Positions 26,480 through 34,048 of a stretch of DNA of 34,048 nucleotides are shown in pieces. Both the position numbers and the translations under genes were made by a program. Numbering within the stretch: the first letter of the stretch is position 1; the number at the start of each line of letters is the position of its first letter. Source of the stretch: Natronincola sp. (GTDB lineage: Bacteria > Bacillota > Limnochordia > Darwinibacteriales > Darwinibacteriaceae); the NCBI GenBank assembly GCA_012838515.1, contig DUPA01000263.1:1-34048 (forward strand), in the 5' to 3' direction. The notes beneath the pieces are model-generated. The model did not search any database, was not told the origin of the DNA, and saw nothing but the letters and a program-made list of their open reading frames with translations.

Positions 26480-26508
26480 TTGATTAATTTCCCTATAGCC
26501 TGTATAAT
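26480..26508 (+). promoter_or_regulatory. Sigma-A promoter for the RNase J gene
   Basis: TTGATT (26480-26485), 17 bp, TATAAT (26503-26508). Confidence 0.75.
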
Positions 26509-26543
26509 GTAAGAATGCATGATTTGTTCGGTTTAAATTATTA

Positions 26544-26570
26544 AACCACCTTAATCGGGCGGCGGTGGTT
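26544..26570 (+). other. 5'-leader hairpin upstream of the RNase J gene
   Basis: AACCACC (26544-26550) pairs with GGTGGTT (26564-26570); GC-rich loop; no U-tract. Confidence 0.45.
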
Positions 26571-26622
26571 AAACAAGAGAAAAACCAAAGAAGTCATAGT
26601 TTATGGAGGTGTTAAAAACTTT

Positions 26623-28287
26623 ATGACCAATCACAATAAAATAAGAATCCTTCCCTTGGGTGGTCTTGGCGAGATCGGCAAGAACATGACAGTGGTAGAG
26701 ATCGGTGATGAATTGGCCATTGTTGATGCGGGAGTAATGTTTCCGGAGGAGGATATGCCTGGAGTTGACTTAGTTATTCCGGACATTACCTATTTACTGG
26801 AAAATGCCCATCGTGTTAAAGGTATCTTTTTGACCCACGGGCATGAAGATCACATTGGGGGGGTTCCTTATGTTTTGCGCGAATTGAATGTCCCCGTTTA
26901 TGGAACTAAACTTACCCTAGGTCTTCTACAGGTCAAACTTAATGAACATGGGTTGGAACGAAACTCGGATTTACGGGAGATTACCGCCGGTGAGCGGATC
27001 CAGGTGGGTAATTTTGATATAGAATTTATTCACGTTAATCATAGTATTGCCGGTGTTGTGGCATTGGCCTTTCACACGCCCTTAGGTGCCATCGTACACT
27101 GTAGCGACTTCAAATTTGATCAAACCCCCTATGACGGAAAGGTATCTGATTTTTATACCTTAGCTAGATTAGGTAAGGAAGGTGTTTTATGTCTGCTTTC
27201 CGACTCTACCAATGCTGAACGACCCGGGTATACTTCTTCCGAAAAAAGCGTAGGTGAAACATTCAGAAACTTGTTCAGTAAAGCCGAAGGTAGAATACTT
27301 GTGGCAACTTTTGCTTCAAATGTTCATAGAATTCAGCAAATTTTTGATGCAGCTGAACGAGAGGACCGTTTAGTAAGTGTTACCGGACGGAGCATGATTA
27401 GGATTGTCGAAGTTGCCAGCGAATTGGGCTATCTAAAAGTTCCTGAAGGTCTTTTGGTAGAACTTGATAAACTGGAGAAACTCCCTCGGGAGAAGGCCGT
27501 TATTATAACAACGGGTAGCCAAGGAGAACCCATGGCAGCTTTGAGCAGGATGGCCATGGCGGAGCATAACAGAATCACTATTGGACCGGGTGATACGGTG
27601 ATTATTTCCGCTTCTCCTATTCCGGGAAATGAAAAATCCGTGGGAAAAATAATCAATCAGCTTTTCAAAGAGGGGGCTAATGTAATCTACGAGCCTCATC
27701 TGGGGGTTCATACCTCTGGACACGCGCGTCAAGAAGAATTAAAACTTTTACTGAATTTGTGTAAACCCCGCTATTTTATTCCCATTCATGGCGAACATCG
27801 CATGTTACTAAAACATGCCGAATTGGCTGAAGAAGTGGGATTGCCTAAAGATAACATCGTGATAGGGGAAATTGGGCTTCCCATTGAGTTTACTCCTGAC
27901 GATATAAAAATTAGGGATCGGGTGGTCTCCGGTCAAGTCTTTGTTGATGGATTAGGTGTGGGCGACGTTGGAAACATTGTTCTGCGTGATAGGCGTCAGC
28001 TTTCAACAGACGGTATTTTAATTGTGGTTGTTACCATGAATAAACAGCAGGGGAAAGTTGCGTCGGGTCCCGACATAGTTTCCAGGGGATTTGTTTATGT
28101 TCGTGAGTCTGAAGAGTTAATGGAGCAGGCTAGGGTTATTGCAAAAGAAGCTGTTGATTCTTGCCTCGCCCGAAACGTAACCGAATGGGGTGCTTTGAAA
28201 AGCGCCATGCGCGATGATCTCAACAGATTCGTCTGGGGAAAGACAAAAAGAAGACCCATGATTCTTCCAATAATTATGGAGATCTAA
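26623..28287 (+). CDS. rnj: Ribonuclease J
   Basis: ILPLGGLGEIGKNMTVVE, FLTHGHEDHIGGVPYVL, HCSDFKFD, ATFASNVHRIQQ, HTSGHARQEELKLLL, FIPIHGEHRML. Confidence 0.95.
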   Translation: MTNHNKIRILPLGGLGEIGKNMTVVEIGDELAIVDAGVMFPEEDMPGVDLVIPDITYLLENAHRVKGIFLTHGHEDHIGGVPYVLRELNVPVYGTKLTLGLLQVKLNEHGLERNSDLREITAGERIQVGNFDIEFIHVNHSIAGVVALAFHTPLGAIVHCSDFKFDQTPYDGKVSDFYTLARLGKEGVLCLLSDSTNAERPGYTSSEKSVGETFRNLFSKAEGRILVATFASNVHRIQQIFDAAEREDRLVSVTGRSMIRIVEVASELGYLKVPEGLLVELDKLEKLPREKAVIITTGSQGEPMAALSRMAMAEHNRITIGPGDTVIISASPIPGNEKSVGKIINQLFKEGANVIYEPHLGVHTSGHARQEELKLLLNLCKPRYFIPIHGEHRMLLKHAELAEEVGLPKDNIVIGEIGLPIEFTPDDIKIRDRVVSGQVFVDGLGVGDVGNIVLRDRRQLSTDGILIVVVTMNKQQGKVASGPDIVSRGFVYVRESEELMEQARVIAKEAVDSCLARNVTEWGALKSAMRDDLNRFVWGKTKRRPMILPIIMEI

Positions 28288-28304
28288 ATTACTAATGTTT
28301 AAGG

Positions 28305-28346
28305 AACCTCTTTTCTTATCATACTAGTTATGATAGAAAGGAGGTT
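28305..28346 (+). promoter_or_regulatory. Long hairpin sequestering the tepA Shine-Dalgarno (terminator-like)
   Basis: AACCTCTTTTCTtATCATA / TATGATAGAAAGGAGGTT: about 18 bp stem with one bulge and one G-U; GGAGG lies in the 3' arm; TTTTTA follows. Confidence 0.65.
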
Positions 28347-28351
28347 TTTAT

Positions 28352-29053
28352 ATGTCTGAATATGAAGAACGGCACGATGAGGAATTGTCATTAGAAACCA
28401 TTAAGGAGCTGGGTCAAATGGAAGTGCCGGCCAGTGCCGGCGAAGAGAGCCAACCTTTTCATTGCCTAACAATTATTGGGCAAATAGAGGGACATATGGT
28501 TTTGCCGCCACGAAATAAAACAACCAAGTACGAACATGTAATTCCCCAGTTAGTAGCAATTGAACAAAACCCGAAAATAGAGGGTTTGCTTGTTGTCTTA
28601 AACACGGTAGGGGGAGATATAGAGGCGGGTTTAGCAATTGCCGAAATGCTTAAAACTATGAATACACCGACAGTATCTTTAGTGCTCGGTGGCGGACATT
28701 CAATAGGGGCACCCATAGCCGTGGCCGCGGATTACTCCATAATATCGGCAACTGCAACTATGACGATCCACCCCATCCGATTAAGCGGATTGGTAATTGG
28801 GGTTCCTCAGACGTACGAATACTTGGATAAAATGCAAGAACGGGTTATTCGGTTTATTGTTAAACATTCAAGGGTGGGTACGGAAGCCTTGCGTGACATG
28901 ATGTTTCGCACAGGCGAATTGGTGCGTGATGTGGGAACTGTTCTAGTAGGTGATGAAGCGGTTAAAGTTGGTTTGATGGATGAGGTAGGTGGGGTCGCCA
29001 CGGCCTTGAGCAGATTATCCCAGCTGGTTTCGGGGGAGGGCAAAGTGCAATGA
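28352..29053 (+). CDS. tepA: ClpP-fold serine protease TepA
   Basis: [80 protein letters not shown]. Confidence 0.9.
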   Translation: MSEYEERHDEELSLETIKELGQMEVPASAGEESQPFHCLTIIGQIEGHMVLPPRNKTTKYEHVIPQLVAIEQNPKIEGLLVVLNTVGGDIEAGLAIAEMLKTMNTPTVSLVLGGGHSIGAPIAVAADYSIISATATMTIHPIRLSGLVIGVPQTYEYLDKMQERVIRFIVKHSRVGTEALRDMMFRTGELVRDVGTVLVGDEAVKVGLMDEVGGVATALSRLSQLVSGEGKVQ

Positions 29054-29262
29054 TGCTATTTACTGTGATTCCGTTAGATGATGTTTTAGAAGGGATGGAA
29101 GAAGCCCCGGTTCCAACCGTGGTAATGAGTATAGGTGGGGTAACGTTGGAGTTAGAGCCCGGAGAAAATTTTCAAGCCAAAGTTGTCAGAGTAATAAGTA
29201 CAGACCCAAGCCACTATCTAAATTCTTCTTATCAGCCAGGATCTATAGTACACTGGACATAG
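29050..29262 (+). CDS. ylzJ: YlzJ-like protein
   Basis: 70 aa; [17 protein letters not shown]...[14 protein letters not shown]; directly after tepA with ATGA overlap. Confidence 0.82.
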   Translation: MMLFTVIPLDDVLEGMEEAPVPTVVMSIGGVTLELEPGENFQAKVVRVISTDPSHYLNSSYQPGSIVHWT

Positions 29263-29276
29263 CATAACAAACAGCC

Positions 29277-29304
29277 GATTCTCATATGGTCAAATATGAG
29301 AATC
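29277..29304 (+). repeat. Perfect 11-bp inverted repeat over the Na/Pi transporter start
   Basis: GATTCTCATAT-GGTCAA-ATATGAGAATC. Confidence 0.85.
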
Positions 29305-30240
29305 TTTCTGTTCATTGTCGGATTTATTTTAGGTTTAACTATTTTTTTGTTGGGATTGAGTTTGCTTGGTGATTCTTTAGAATCGGTTATGGGCTTTCGC
29401 CTGCGTAAAATTCTAACTCGCCTTACCGCTACAAAAGGGAGGAGTGTTTTCGCCGGTTTAATCTGCACCTCATTGGTGCAAAGCAGTAGCGCAGTGGGCT
29501 CAACTATGGTAGTTTTAGTCGATAGTGGTGTTCTAAGTTTGCACCAGGCGTTTGGAATAATGTTAGGGGCAAATATCGGAACAACATTAACGGCGCAATT
29601 ACTTGTTTTTCCCTTAGAGAAGCTCGCTATTCCATTGATTATTATGGGTCTTGTGTTGTACTTTCCGTTAAAAAGGCCAAATAAAGGAAAGGCAACATTA
29701 GCCTTAGGTGCAATCTTTTATGGTCTAACCCTAACGACATCGTCACTAACACCACTTTTGGAACTTCCCGGTATTAGAAACATTCTATTCAACCTCACAG
29801 ATACTTCCATAGAAGCCATTTTTTTTGGAGTTGTTCTAACTAGCTTAGTCCAATCAAGTAGTGCCGTAACCGGTCTTGTTATTCGTTTAATTGATTTGAA
29901 TCAGCTTTCCCTTTTTGCAGGTGTTGGTTTAGCACTTGGCAGTAATATCGGTACTGTCATCACAACATTAATTGCAAGCTTGGGGCGGGGTAGGGCGAGT
30001 AAGGCCACGGCCTACGCGGATTTAGTTTTTAATTTGGCAGGCGTACTTTTGGTTCTTCCTTTCTTCTCATATTTTTTACGTTTCATATCTCTTCTATCAG
30101 CGGAACCGGAACGTCAGGTAGCCCACGCCCACACGGTCTTTAATGTGGTCACAGCGCTTTTAGCCATACCTGCTTTGGATTTCTTGGCCAAACTAGCGTG
30201 GTGGTGTGCAGGAAAACGCAAAGCAAACAAGAATACTTAA
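29296..30240 (+). CDS. Na/Pi-cotransporter family protein
   Basis: Repeated QSSSA motifs (LVQSSSAVGSTMV, LVQSSSAVTGLVI), GANIGTTLTA / GSNIGTVITT; multi-TM. Confidence 0.88.
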   Translation: MRIFLFIVGFILGLTIFLLGLSLLGDSLESVMGFRLRKILTRLTATKGRSVFAGLICTSLVQSSSAVGSTMVVLVDSGVLSLHQAFGIMLGANIGTTLTAQLLVFPLEKLAIPLIIMGLVLYFPLKRPNKGKATLALGAIFYGLTLTTSSLTPLLELPGIRNILFNLTDTSIEAIFFGVVLTSLVQSSSAVTGLVIRLIDLNQLSLFAGVGLALGSNIGTVITTLIASLGRGRASKATAYADLVFNLAGVLLVLPFFSYFLRFISLLSAEPERQVAHAHTVFNVVTALLAIPALDFLAKLAWWCAGKRKANKNT

Positions 30241-30264
30241 GATTAATTGGGAGGAGTGTGGGTC

Positions 30265-31086
30265 GTGACGCTTTTTAAAGCTGTTATTTTGGGGATCATT
30301 CAAGGACTAACCGAATTTTTGCCCGTGAGCTCATCCGGGCATTTAGTTTTGTTTTCAAATCTTTTTAAAATAGAAGAAACATCCTTGGTTTTTGAAATAG
30401 TAGTGCATGTGGGTACGTTAATTTCGGTATTTGTAGTCTTTTGGAACGATGTGGTCTCTTTAGTAACATCATTTTTTAAACTTTTAAAGAATCCCAAAGA
30501 CTATGCAAATCTAGTACGCAGTGACCCCGGCTGTGCATTGGTCAGAAATATTGTACTGGCCACTTTGCCGGTGATAATCTTGGCACTTATTTTTAAGGAT
30601 CTAATTGAGCAACTTTTCACCAGCAGTTTATTTGTTGGCTTTATGTTACTTATAACCGGTACCATCTTATTCGTTACCGAAAGATTAAAAGTCAGGCGTA
30701 AGCCGTTAGATGAACTCACAACAATGGATGCCTTAATAATCGGTGTAGGTCAGTCGTTTGCAATGTTACCGGGAATATCACGATCGGGAACAACAATTGC
30801 AATGGGTCTACAAAGAGGACTAGACCGCGAAAGCTCGGCGCGATTTTCGTTTTTGCTTACAATCCCGGCAATTTTGGGGGCCTTGATCTTTTCACTAAAG
30901 GATTTATTTAAGGCAACTGAGACTTTAACATTTGGGGCTTTGGGTGTTGGCTTTCTGTCTTCGGCAATTACCGGATATTTTGCCATTAGATTCTTACTGG
31001 AATTAATAAAAAGAGGCAAATTGGTCTGGTTTTCGTATTATACTTGGTTTATTGGTGCACTCGTAATAGTTCTAAATCTAGTTTAA
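30265..31086 (+). CDS. uppP: Undecaprenyl-diphosphatase (BacA/UppP)
   Basis: ORF 30247..31086; GTG 30265 after GGAGG. GIIQGLTEFLPVSSSGHL, LPGISRSGTTIAMGLQRGLDRESSARFSF. Confidence 0.95.
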   Translation: MTLFKAVILGIIQGLTEFLPVSSSGHLVLFSNLFKIEETSLVFEIVVHVGTLISVFVVFWNDVVSLVTSFFKLLKNPKDYANLVRSDPGCALVRNIVLATLPVIILALIFKDLIEQLFTSSLFVGFMLLITGTILFVTERLKVRRKPLDELTTMDALIIGVGQSFAMLPGISRSGTTIAMGLQRGLDRESSARFSFLLTIPAILGALIFSLKDLFKATETLTFGALGVGFLSSAITGYFAIRFLLELIKRGKLVWFSYYTWFIGALVIVLNLV

Positions 31087-31125
31087 TTAGGATAAAGAAG
31101 GAAAAACAGTAGTAAGGTGGAATTT

Positions 31126-31800
31126 ATGAGTATTAAAGATAATTTATATAGTGTACAGGCTCGCATAAAAGCTGCTACAGTTCGAAGTGGTCGCGATGAA
31201 AGTGAAGTACAGCTATTAGGTGTAACTAAATATGCAACTGATGTTAAGGTCCAAGAACTAGTTTCCGCGGGTTTACTGCGCCTTGGAGAGAATAGAATAC
31301 AGAATTTGAACAGGCGTATGGAACAGTTTCCCGATGCACAATGGGATTTTATCGGCAATCTTCAAACCAATAAAGTGCGGTATTGTAAGGAAGCGGGTTT
31401 AATTCATTCGTTAGATCGACCGCGGTTAGCAGATGCTTTAAACACCAGAGCACAGAATTGGGACAAGATTCAAGAAGTCTTAATCCAAGTGAATGTATCA
31501 GGAGAGCAAAGTAAAAGTGGAATCGATCCCGACGATATGGGCAAATTTGTAAAACGCATACTTTATGAGTGCAAAAATATAAAAATTCGAGGGCTAATGA
31601 CCATGGCCCCCTTTATTGATTCTGAGAAAACACGTCCCTATTTCCGTGAATTAAACAGATTATACTTAGAATTGCAGCAAGAGTTAGGCTTAGTTTGGGA
31701 CACCTTATCTATGGGAATGACGAATGACTTTGAAGTAGCTATAGAAGAAGGGTCAACTTTGGTGCGTGTTGGGTCAGCCCTATTTACTGAGGAGGATTAA
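31126..31800 (+). CDS. YggS/YlmE family PLP-binding protein
   Basis: LLGVTKYATDVKVQELVSAGLLRLGENRIQN, WDFIGNLQTNKVRY, SMGMTNDFEVAIEEGSTLVRVGSALF. Confidence 0.93.
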   Translation: MSIKDNLYSVQARIKAATVRSGRDESEVQLLGVTKYATDVKVQELVSAGLLRLGENRIQNLNRRMEQFPDAQWDFIGNLQTNKVRYCKEAGLIHSLDRPRLADALNTRAQNWDKIQEVLIQVNVSGEQSKSGIDPDDMGKFVKRILYECKNIKIRGLMTMAPFIDSEKTRPYFRELNRLYLELQQELGLVWDTLSMGMTNDFEVAIEEGSTLVRVGSALFTEED

Positions 31801-31801
31801 A

Positions 31802-32263
31802 GTGAATAATTTTGTCCAGAAGTTAAAAGTTTTTTTGGGTGTGACTGAAGATTATGACCATGATGAGGAAGGTAAGAATTTTGCCGAGCCGGCAGAAGAG
31901 GTTTTACCCTTTAGTCGGGAGCGAAAAAAACAGACAAATACCCGCAAACCTAACCTCGTGGGATTAGCGGGCGGTCAAAGCGGTCATACAAAAATGCATA
32001 TTGTGGAGCCAACTGCATTCGAAGATGTGAAAATGTATGTTAACTACCTAAGAAATCGCAAATCCATGATCTTACGTTTGCATTCGGTGAATAAAAATGA
32101 GGCTCAGCGCATCGTAGATTTTATGAGCGGAGCAACACATGCCCTAGATGGTAATATGCGAAAGTTAGGGGAGACAATTTTTTGTTTCACACCGAGCTCG
32201 GTCATTATCGAAGGTGATTTAGAAACTGATTTTTTTGAAATGCTCAGGGATGAGGGATATTAA
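31802..32263 (+). CDS. sepF: Cell division protein SepF
   Basis: ORF 31766..32263; GTG 31802. VEPTAFEDVKMYVNYLRNRKSMILRLHSVNKNEAQRIVDFMSGATHALDGNMRKLGETIFCFTP. Confidence 0.93.
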   Translation: MNNFVQKLKVFLGVTEDYDHDEEGKNFAEPAEEVLPFSRERKKQTNTRKPNLVGLAGGQSGHTKMHIVEPTAFEDVKMYVNYLRNRKSMILRLHSVNKNEAQRIVDFMSGATHALDGNMRKLGETIFCFTPSSVIIEGDLETDFFEMLRDEGY

Positions 32264-32545
32264 TTGCTTATAGTCTCGTTTTTGGATGTGTTATTTCAGG
32301 TCTATTGGTGGATCCTGATTGCCAGGTTCGCTTTATCATGGGTTCCTAATGTGGATTACGGACACCCGGTGGTAAAATTTATTCATGCAATAACCGAACC
32401 ATTGGTTCGTCTGTTTAAAGGAATAATTCCTCCACTAGGCAACATCGATTTTTCCCCCCTAATCTTGTTTTTGGTTTTGCGTTTAATTTATCCATTGTTT
32501 AAAAAGCTACTGGTAGATATTATTTTCCGATTAGGATTGTACTAG
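32264..32545 (+). CDS. ylmG: YggT/YlmG family membrane protein
   Basis: TTG start; YWWILIARFALSWVPN...PVVKFIHAITEPLVRLFKGIIPPLGNIDFSPLILFLVL. Confidence 0.92.
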   Translation: MLIVSFLDVLFQVYWWILIARFALSWVPNVDYGHPVVKFIHAITEPLVRLFKGIIPPLGNIDFSPLILFLVLRLIYPLFKKLLVDIIFRLGLY

Positions 32546-32557
32546 CAAGGGGGATAC

Positions 32558-33349
32558 GTGCAGGTGTATAGTGATCGTCTTTTAGGGCATTTGCAGGGCG
32601 AAGATGAACTTCATTTAGGGCGACATGCCATGGAATTAGCTAAGTTAGCTTGGGAAACCAATCGCCCCCAGACCAGCGATTTCTTTGATCCTTACGAACG
32701 CAAGGTTATCCAAAGTGTTTTAGGTGGTATTCCCGAAGTTGGAGTCTTCTATCAAGGTGGCTACAAAAAGGCCGAAAGAGCCCGGTTAATAATTTATCCG
32801 GAATTTTACCTTCTAGAAACCATTCCATCATCCATACGTGTTCTGGAAGCAGAGGGTAATTTCAACTTCCAAAAGGTAAGTCACGGAGATTTTTTAGGTT
32901 CGATTTTAGGTACGGGGCTTAAACGGTCAAAAATCGGAGATTTGCTCGTTTTAGAAAACGGTTGTCAGGTTATTGTCGCCAGTGAAGTTGCTGATTATTT
33001 GTTGAGTAATTGGGACAAAGTCCACCGTGTTCCGGTTAAGGTGAAGGAAATTGATGAAGAGCAACTGGCAATTGAACCGGAGAGAATAAAGCAGATCAGG
33101 GCAACAGTCGCTTCTTTACGTCTCGATGCCGTGGCTGCGGAGGGTTATGGTACTTCTCGTACAAAAATGGTGCGAGAGATTAAAGCTGAGAAGGTTAAGT
33201 TAAATTGGAAACAAGTTTCGAATCCTTCTTTGAGTGTCGAAGAAGGGGATGTTCTTTCCATTCGCGGTAGGGGTAGAGTAATCGTATCCGAAGTGGGTGG
33301 AAGAACGCGTAAAGGTCGAATTAGTCTCATTTTACACCGTTATTTATAG
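32558..33349 (+). CDS. ylmH: YlmH family S4-domain RNA-binding protein
   Basis: GTG start; C-terminal S4 domain ATVASLRLDAVAAEGYGTSRTKMVREIKAEKVKLNWKQVSNPSLSVEEGDVLSIRGRGR. Confidence 0.9.
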   Translation: MQVYSDRLLGHLQGEDELHLGRHAMELAKLAWETNRPQTSDFFDPYERKVIQSVLGGIPEVGVFYQGGYKKAERARLIIYPEFYLLETIPSSIRVLEAEGNFNFQKVSHGDFLGSILGTGLKRSKIGDLLVLENGCQVIVASEVADYLLSNWDKVHRVPVKVKEIDEEQLAIEPERIKQIRATVASLRLDAVAAEGYGTSRTKMVREIKAEKVKLNWKQVSNPSLSVEEGDVLSIRGRGRVIVSEVGGRTRKGRISLILHRYL

Positions 33350-33361
33350 GAGGTAATGATT

Positions 33362-34048
33362 TTGCTTAAACCCATGGATATTCACAATGTGAATTTCAAG
33401 CGCGTCTTTAAGGGGTACTGTCCCGATCAGGTCGACGATTATTTGGCTACGATTGTTGGCAAATACGAAACCCTTTATCAGCAAAATAGGAAACTTCAAG
33501 AAGAACTGAATTCAGTTCGTGAGGAATTAGGTTCGCAAGATCAAGGGCAGGACGTTTCAAACTTAATTTCTTTAACGAAAGAAACAGTGAAGGAACTTCA
33601 AACTGTTGCACAACAGGAATCTGAGAACATGGTTAATGCTGCCCAAGTAAAGGCCGATCATTTAGTTTCTGAGGCCAAGCTGAAAGCGGAAAGGCTTTTG
33701 GCAGATGCAGAAAATCGTTTAGCTAAAACACAATGGGCCGAAAGACAATTGCGTCAAAAGATGCGTTCGACGATGGAATCCATTTGGAGTTCCTTAAATG
33801 AAGAAGAGGCTTCTGAAGAGGAGTCTTTCGACGATGATCTTGAAAGCACAAAGGTATATTCCGAAATTAGGGCTACTATAGATCATGGCGGAATTCAGGC
33901 TACTGAAATAGATCAGCCTATGGAAGGTTCCCGGTTATCTGAGGGTAAAGCGGAACGCACAGAAGATACTGCCAAAGAAGAGTACGACCCCAATAGGTTA
34001 GAAACCAAACTGGACTTTGGCTTCAAGGATTTTGATTTGACTTCGGAG
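33362..34048 (+). CDS. divIVA: DivIVA family protein (3' truncated by window)
   Basis: TTG at 33362 after AGGAGG; frame open to window end, absent from ORF track. LKPMDIHNVNFKRVFKGYCPDQVDDYLATIVGKYETLYQQNRKLQEEL is the DivIVA N-terminus. Confidence 0.92.
   Translation, partial: MLKPMDIHNVNFKRVFKGYCPDQVDDYLATIVGKYETLYQQNRKLQEELNSVREELGSQDQGQDVSNLISLTKETVKELQTVAQQESENMVNAAQVKADHLVSEAKLKAERLLADAENRLAKTQWAERQLRQKMRSTMESIWSSLNEEEASEEESFDDDLESTKVYSEIRATIDHGGIQATEIDQPMEGSRLSEGKAERTEDTAKEEYDPNRLETKLDFGFKDFDLTSE

Noticed and set aside
1-34048. CRISPR arrays, tRNA/rRNA genes, transposases, integrases, phage genes
   Set aside because: No repeat-spacer periodicity, no cloverleaf or rRNA motif noticed, and no mobile-element protein among the ORFs by eye.

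Overview
The window is gene-dense chromosomal DNA from what looks like an endospore-forming Firmicute; the lineage is inferred from gene content (Spo0A, DpaA/DpaB, YlxY, YmxH, TepA, YlzJ, SepF-YlmG-YlmH-DivIVA). Left to right it contains: (1) a methylaspartate-pathway glutamate fermentation cluster (GlmL C-terminus, GlmE, DUF1446/AtuA-like, DUF4387, methylaspartate ammonia-lyase, fumarase/mesaconase alpha, and a P-loop protein of the 'alanyl-tRNA synthetase second additional domain' family) running into a Spo0A-like regulator; (2) a SteA / MctB(SteB)-like / GT2 / MraY-like envelope module; (3) LysM-SleB hydrolase and two NodB-type proteins; (4) a lone minus-strand SH3-GH18-like protein; (5) mlpA, a dUTPase_2/MazG-like gene, a putative beta-barrel protein, ymxH and a GSP17M-like gene; (6) dapB-dpaA-dpaB-asd-dapG-dapA; (7) a small RHH-plus-Cys-knuckle protein next to znuA-znuC-znuB; (8) rnj-tepA-ylzJ-Na/Pi-uppP; (9) yggS-sepF-ylmG-ylmH-divIVA (truncated at the window end). 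The observations I rate highest are: the RHH + CxxC/CxxC protein with an inverted repeat in its own promoter beside a zinc transporter; a secreted protein with an outer-membrane-type C-terminal signature (…FCISWGYEF) in a sporulation/DAP locus; a Spo0A whose receiver has lost the canonical phospho-acceptor pattern; and long hairpins over the translation starts of tepA and the Na/Pi transporter. No tRNA, rRNA, CRISPR array or transposon was recognised. All family calls come from reading the sequence; no search was run.
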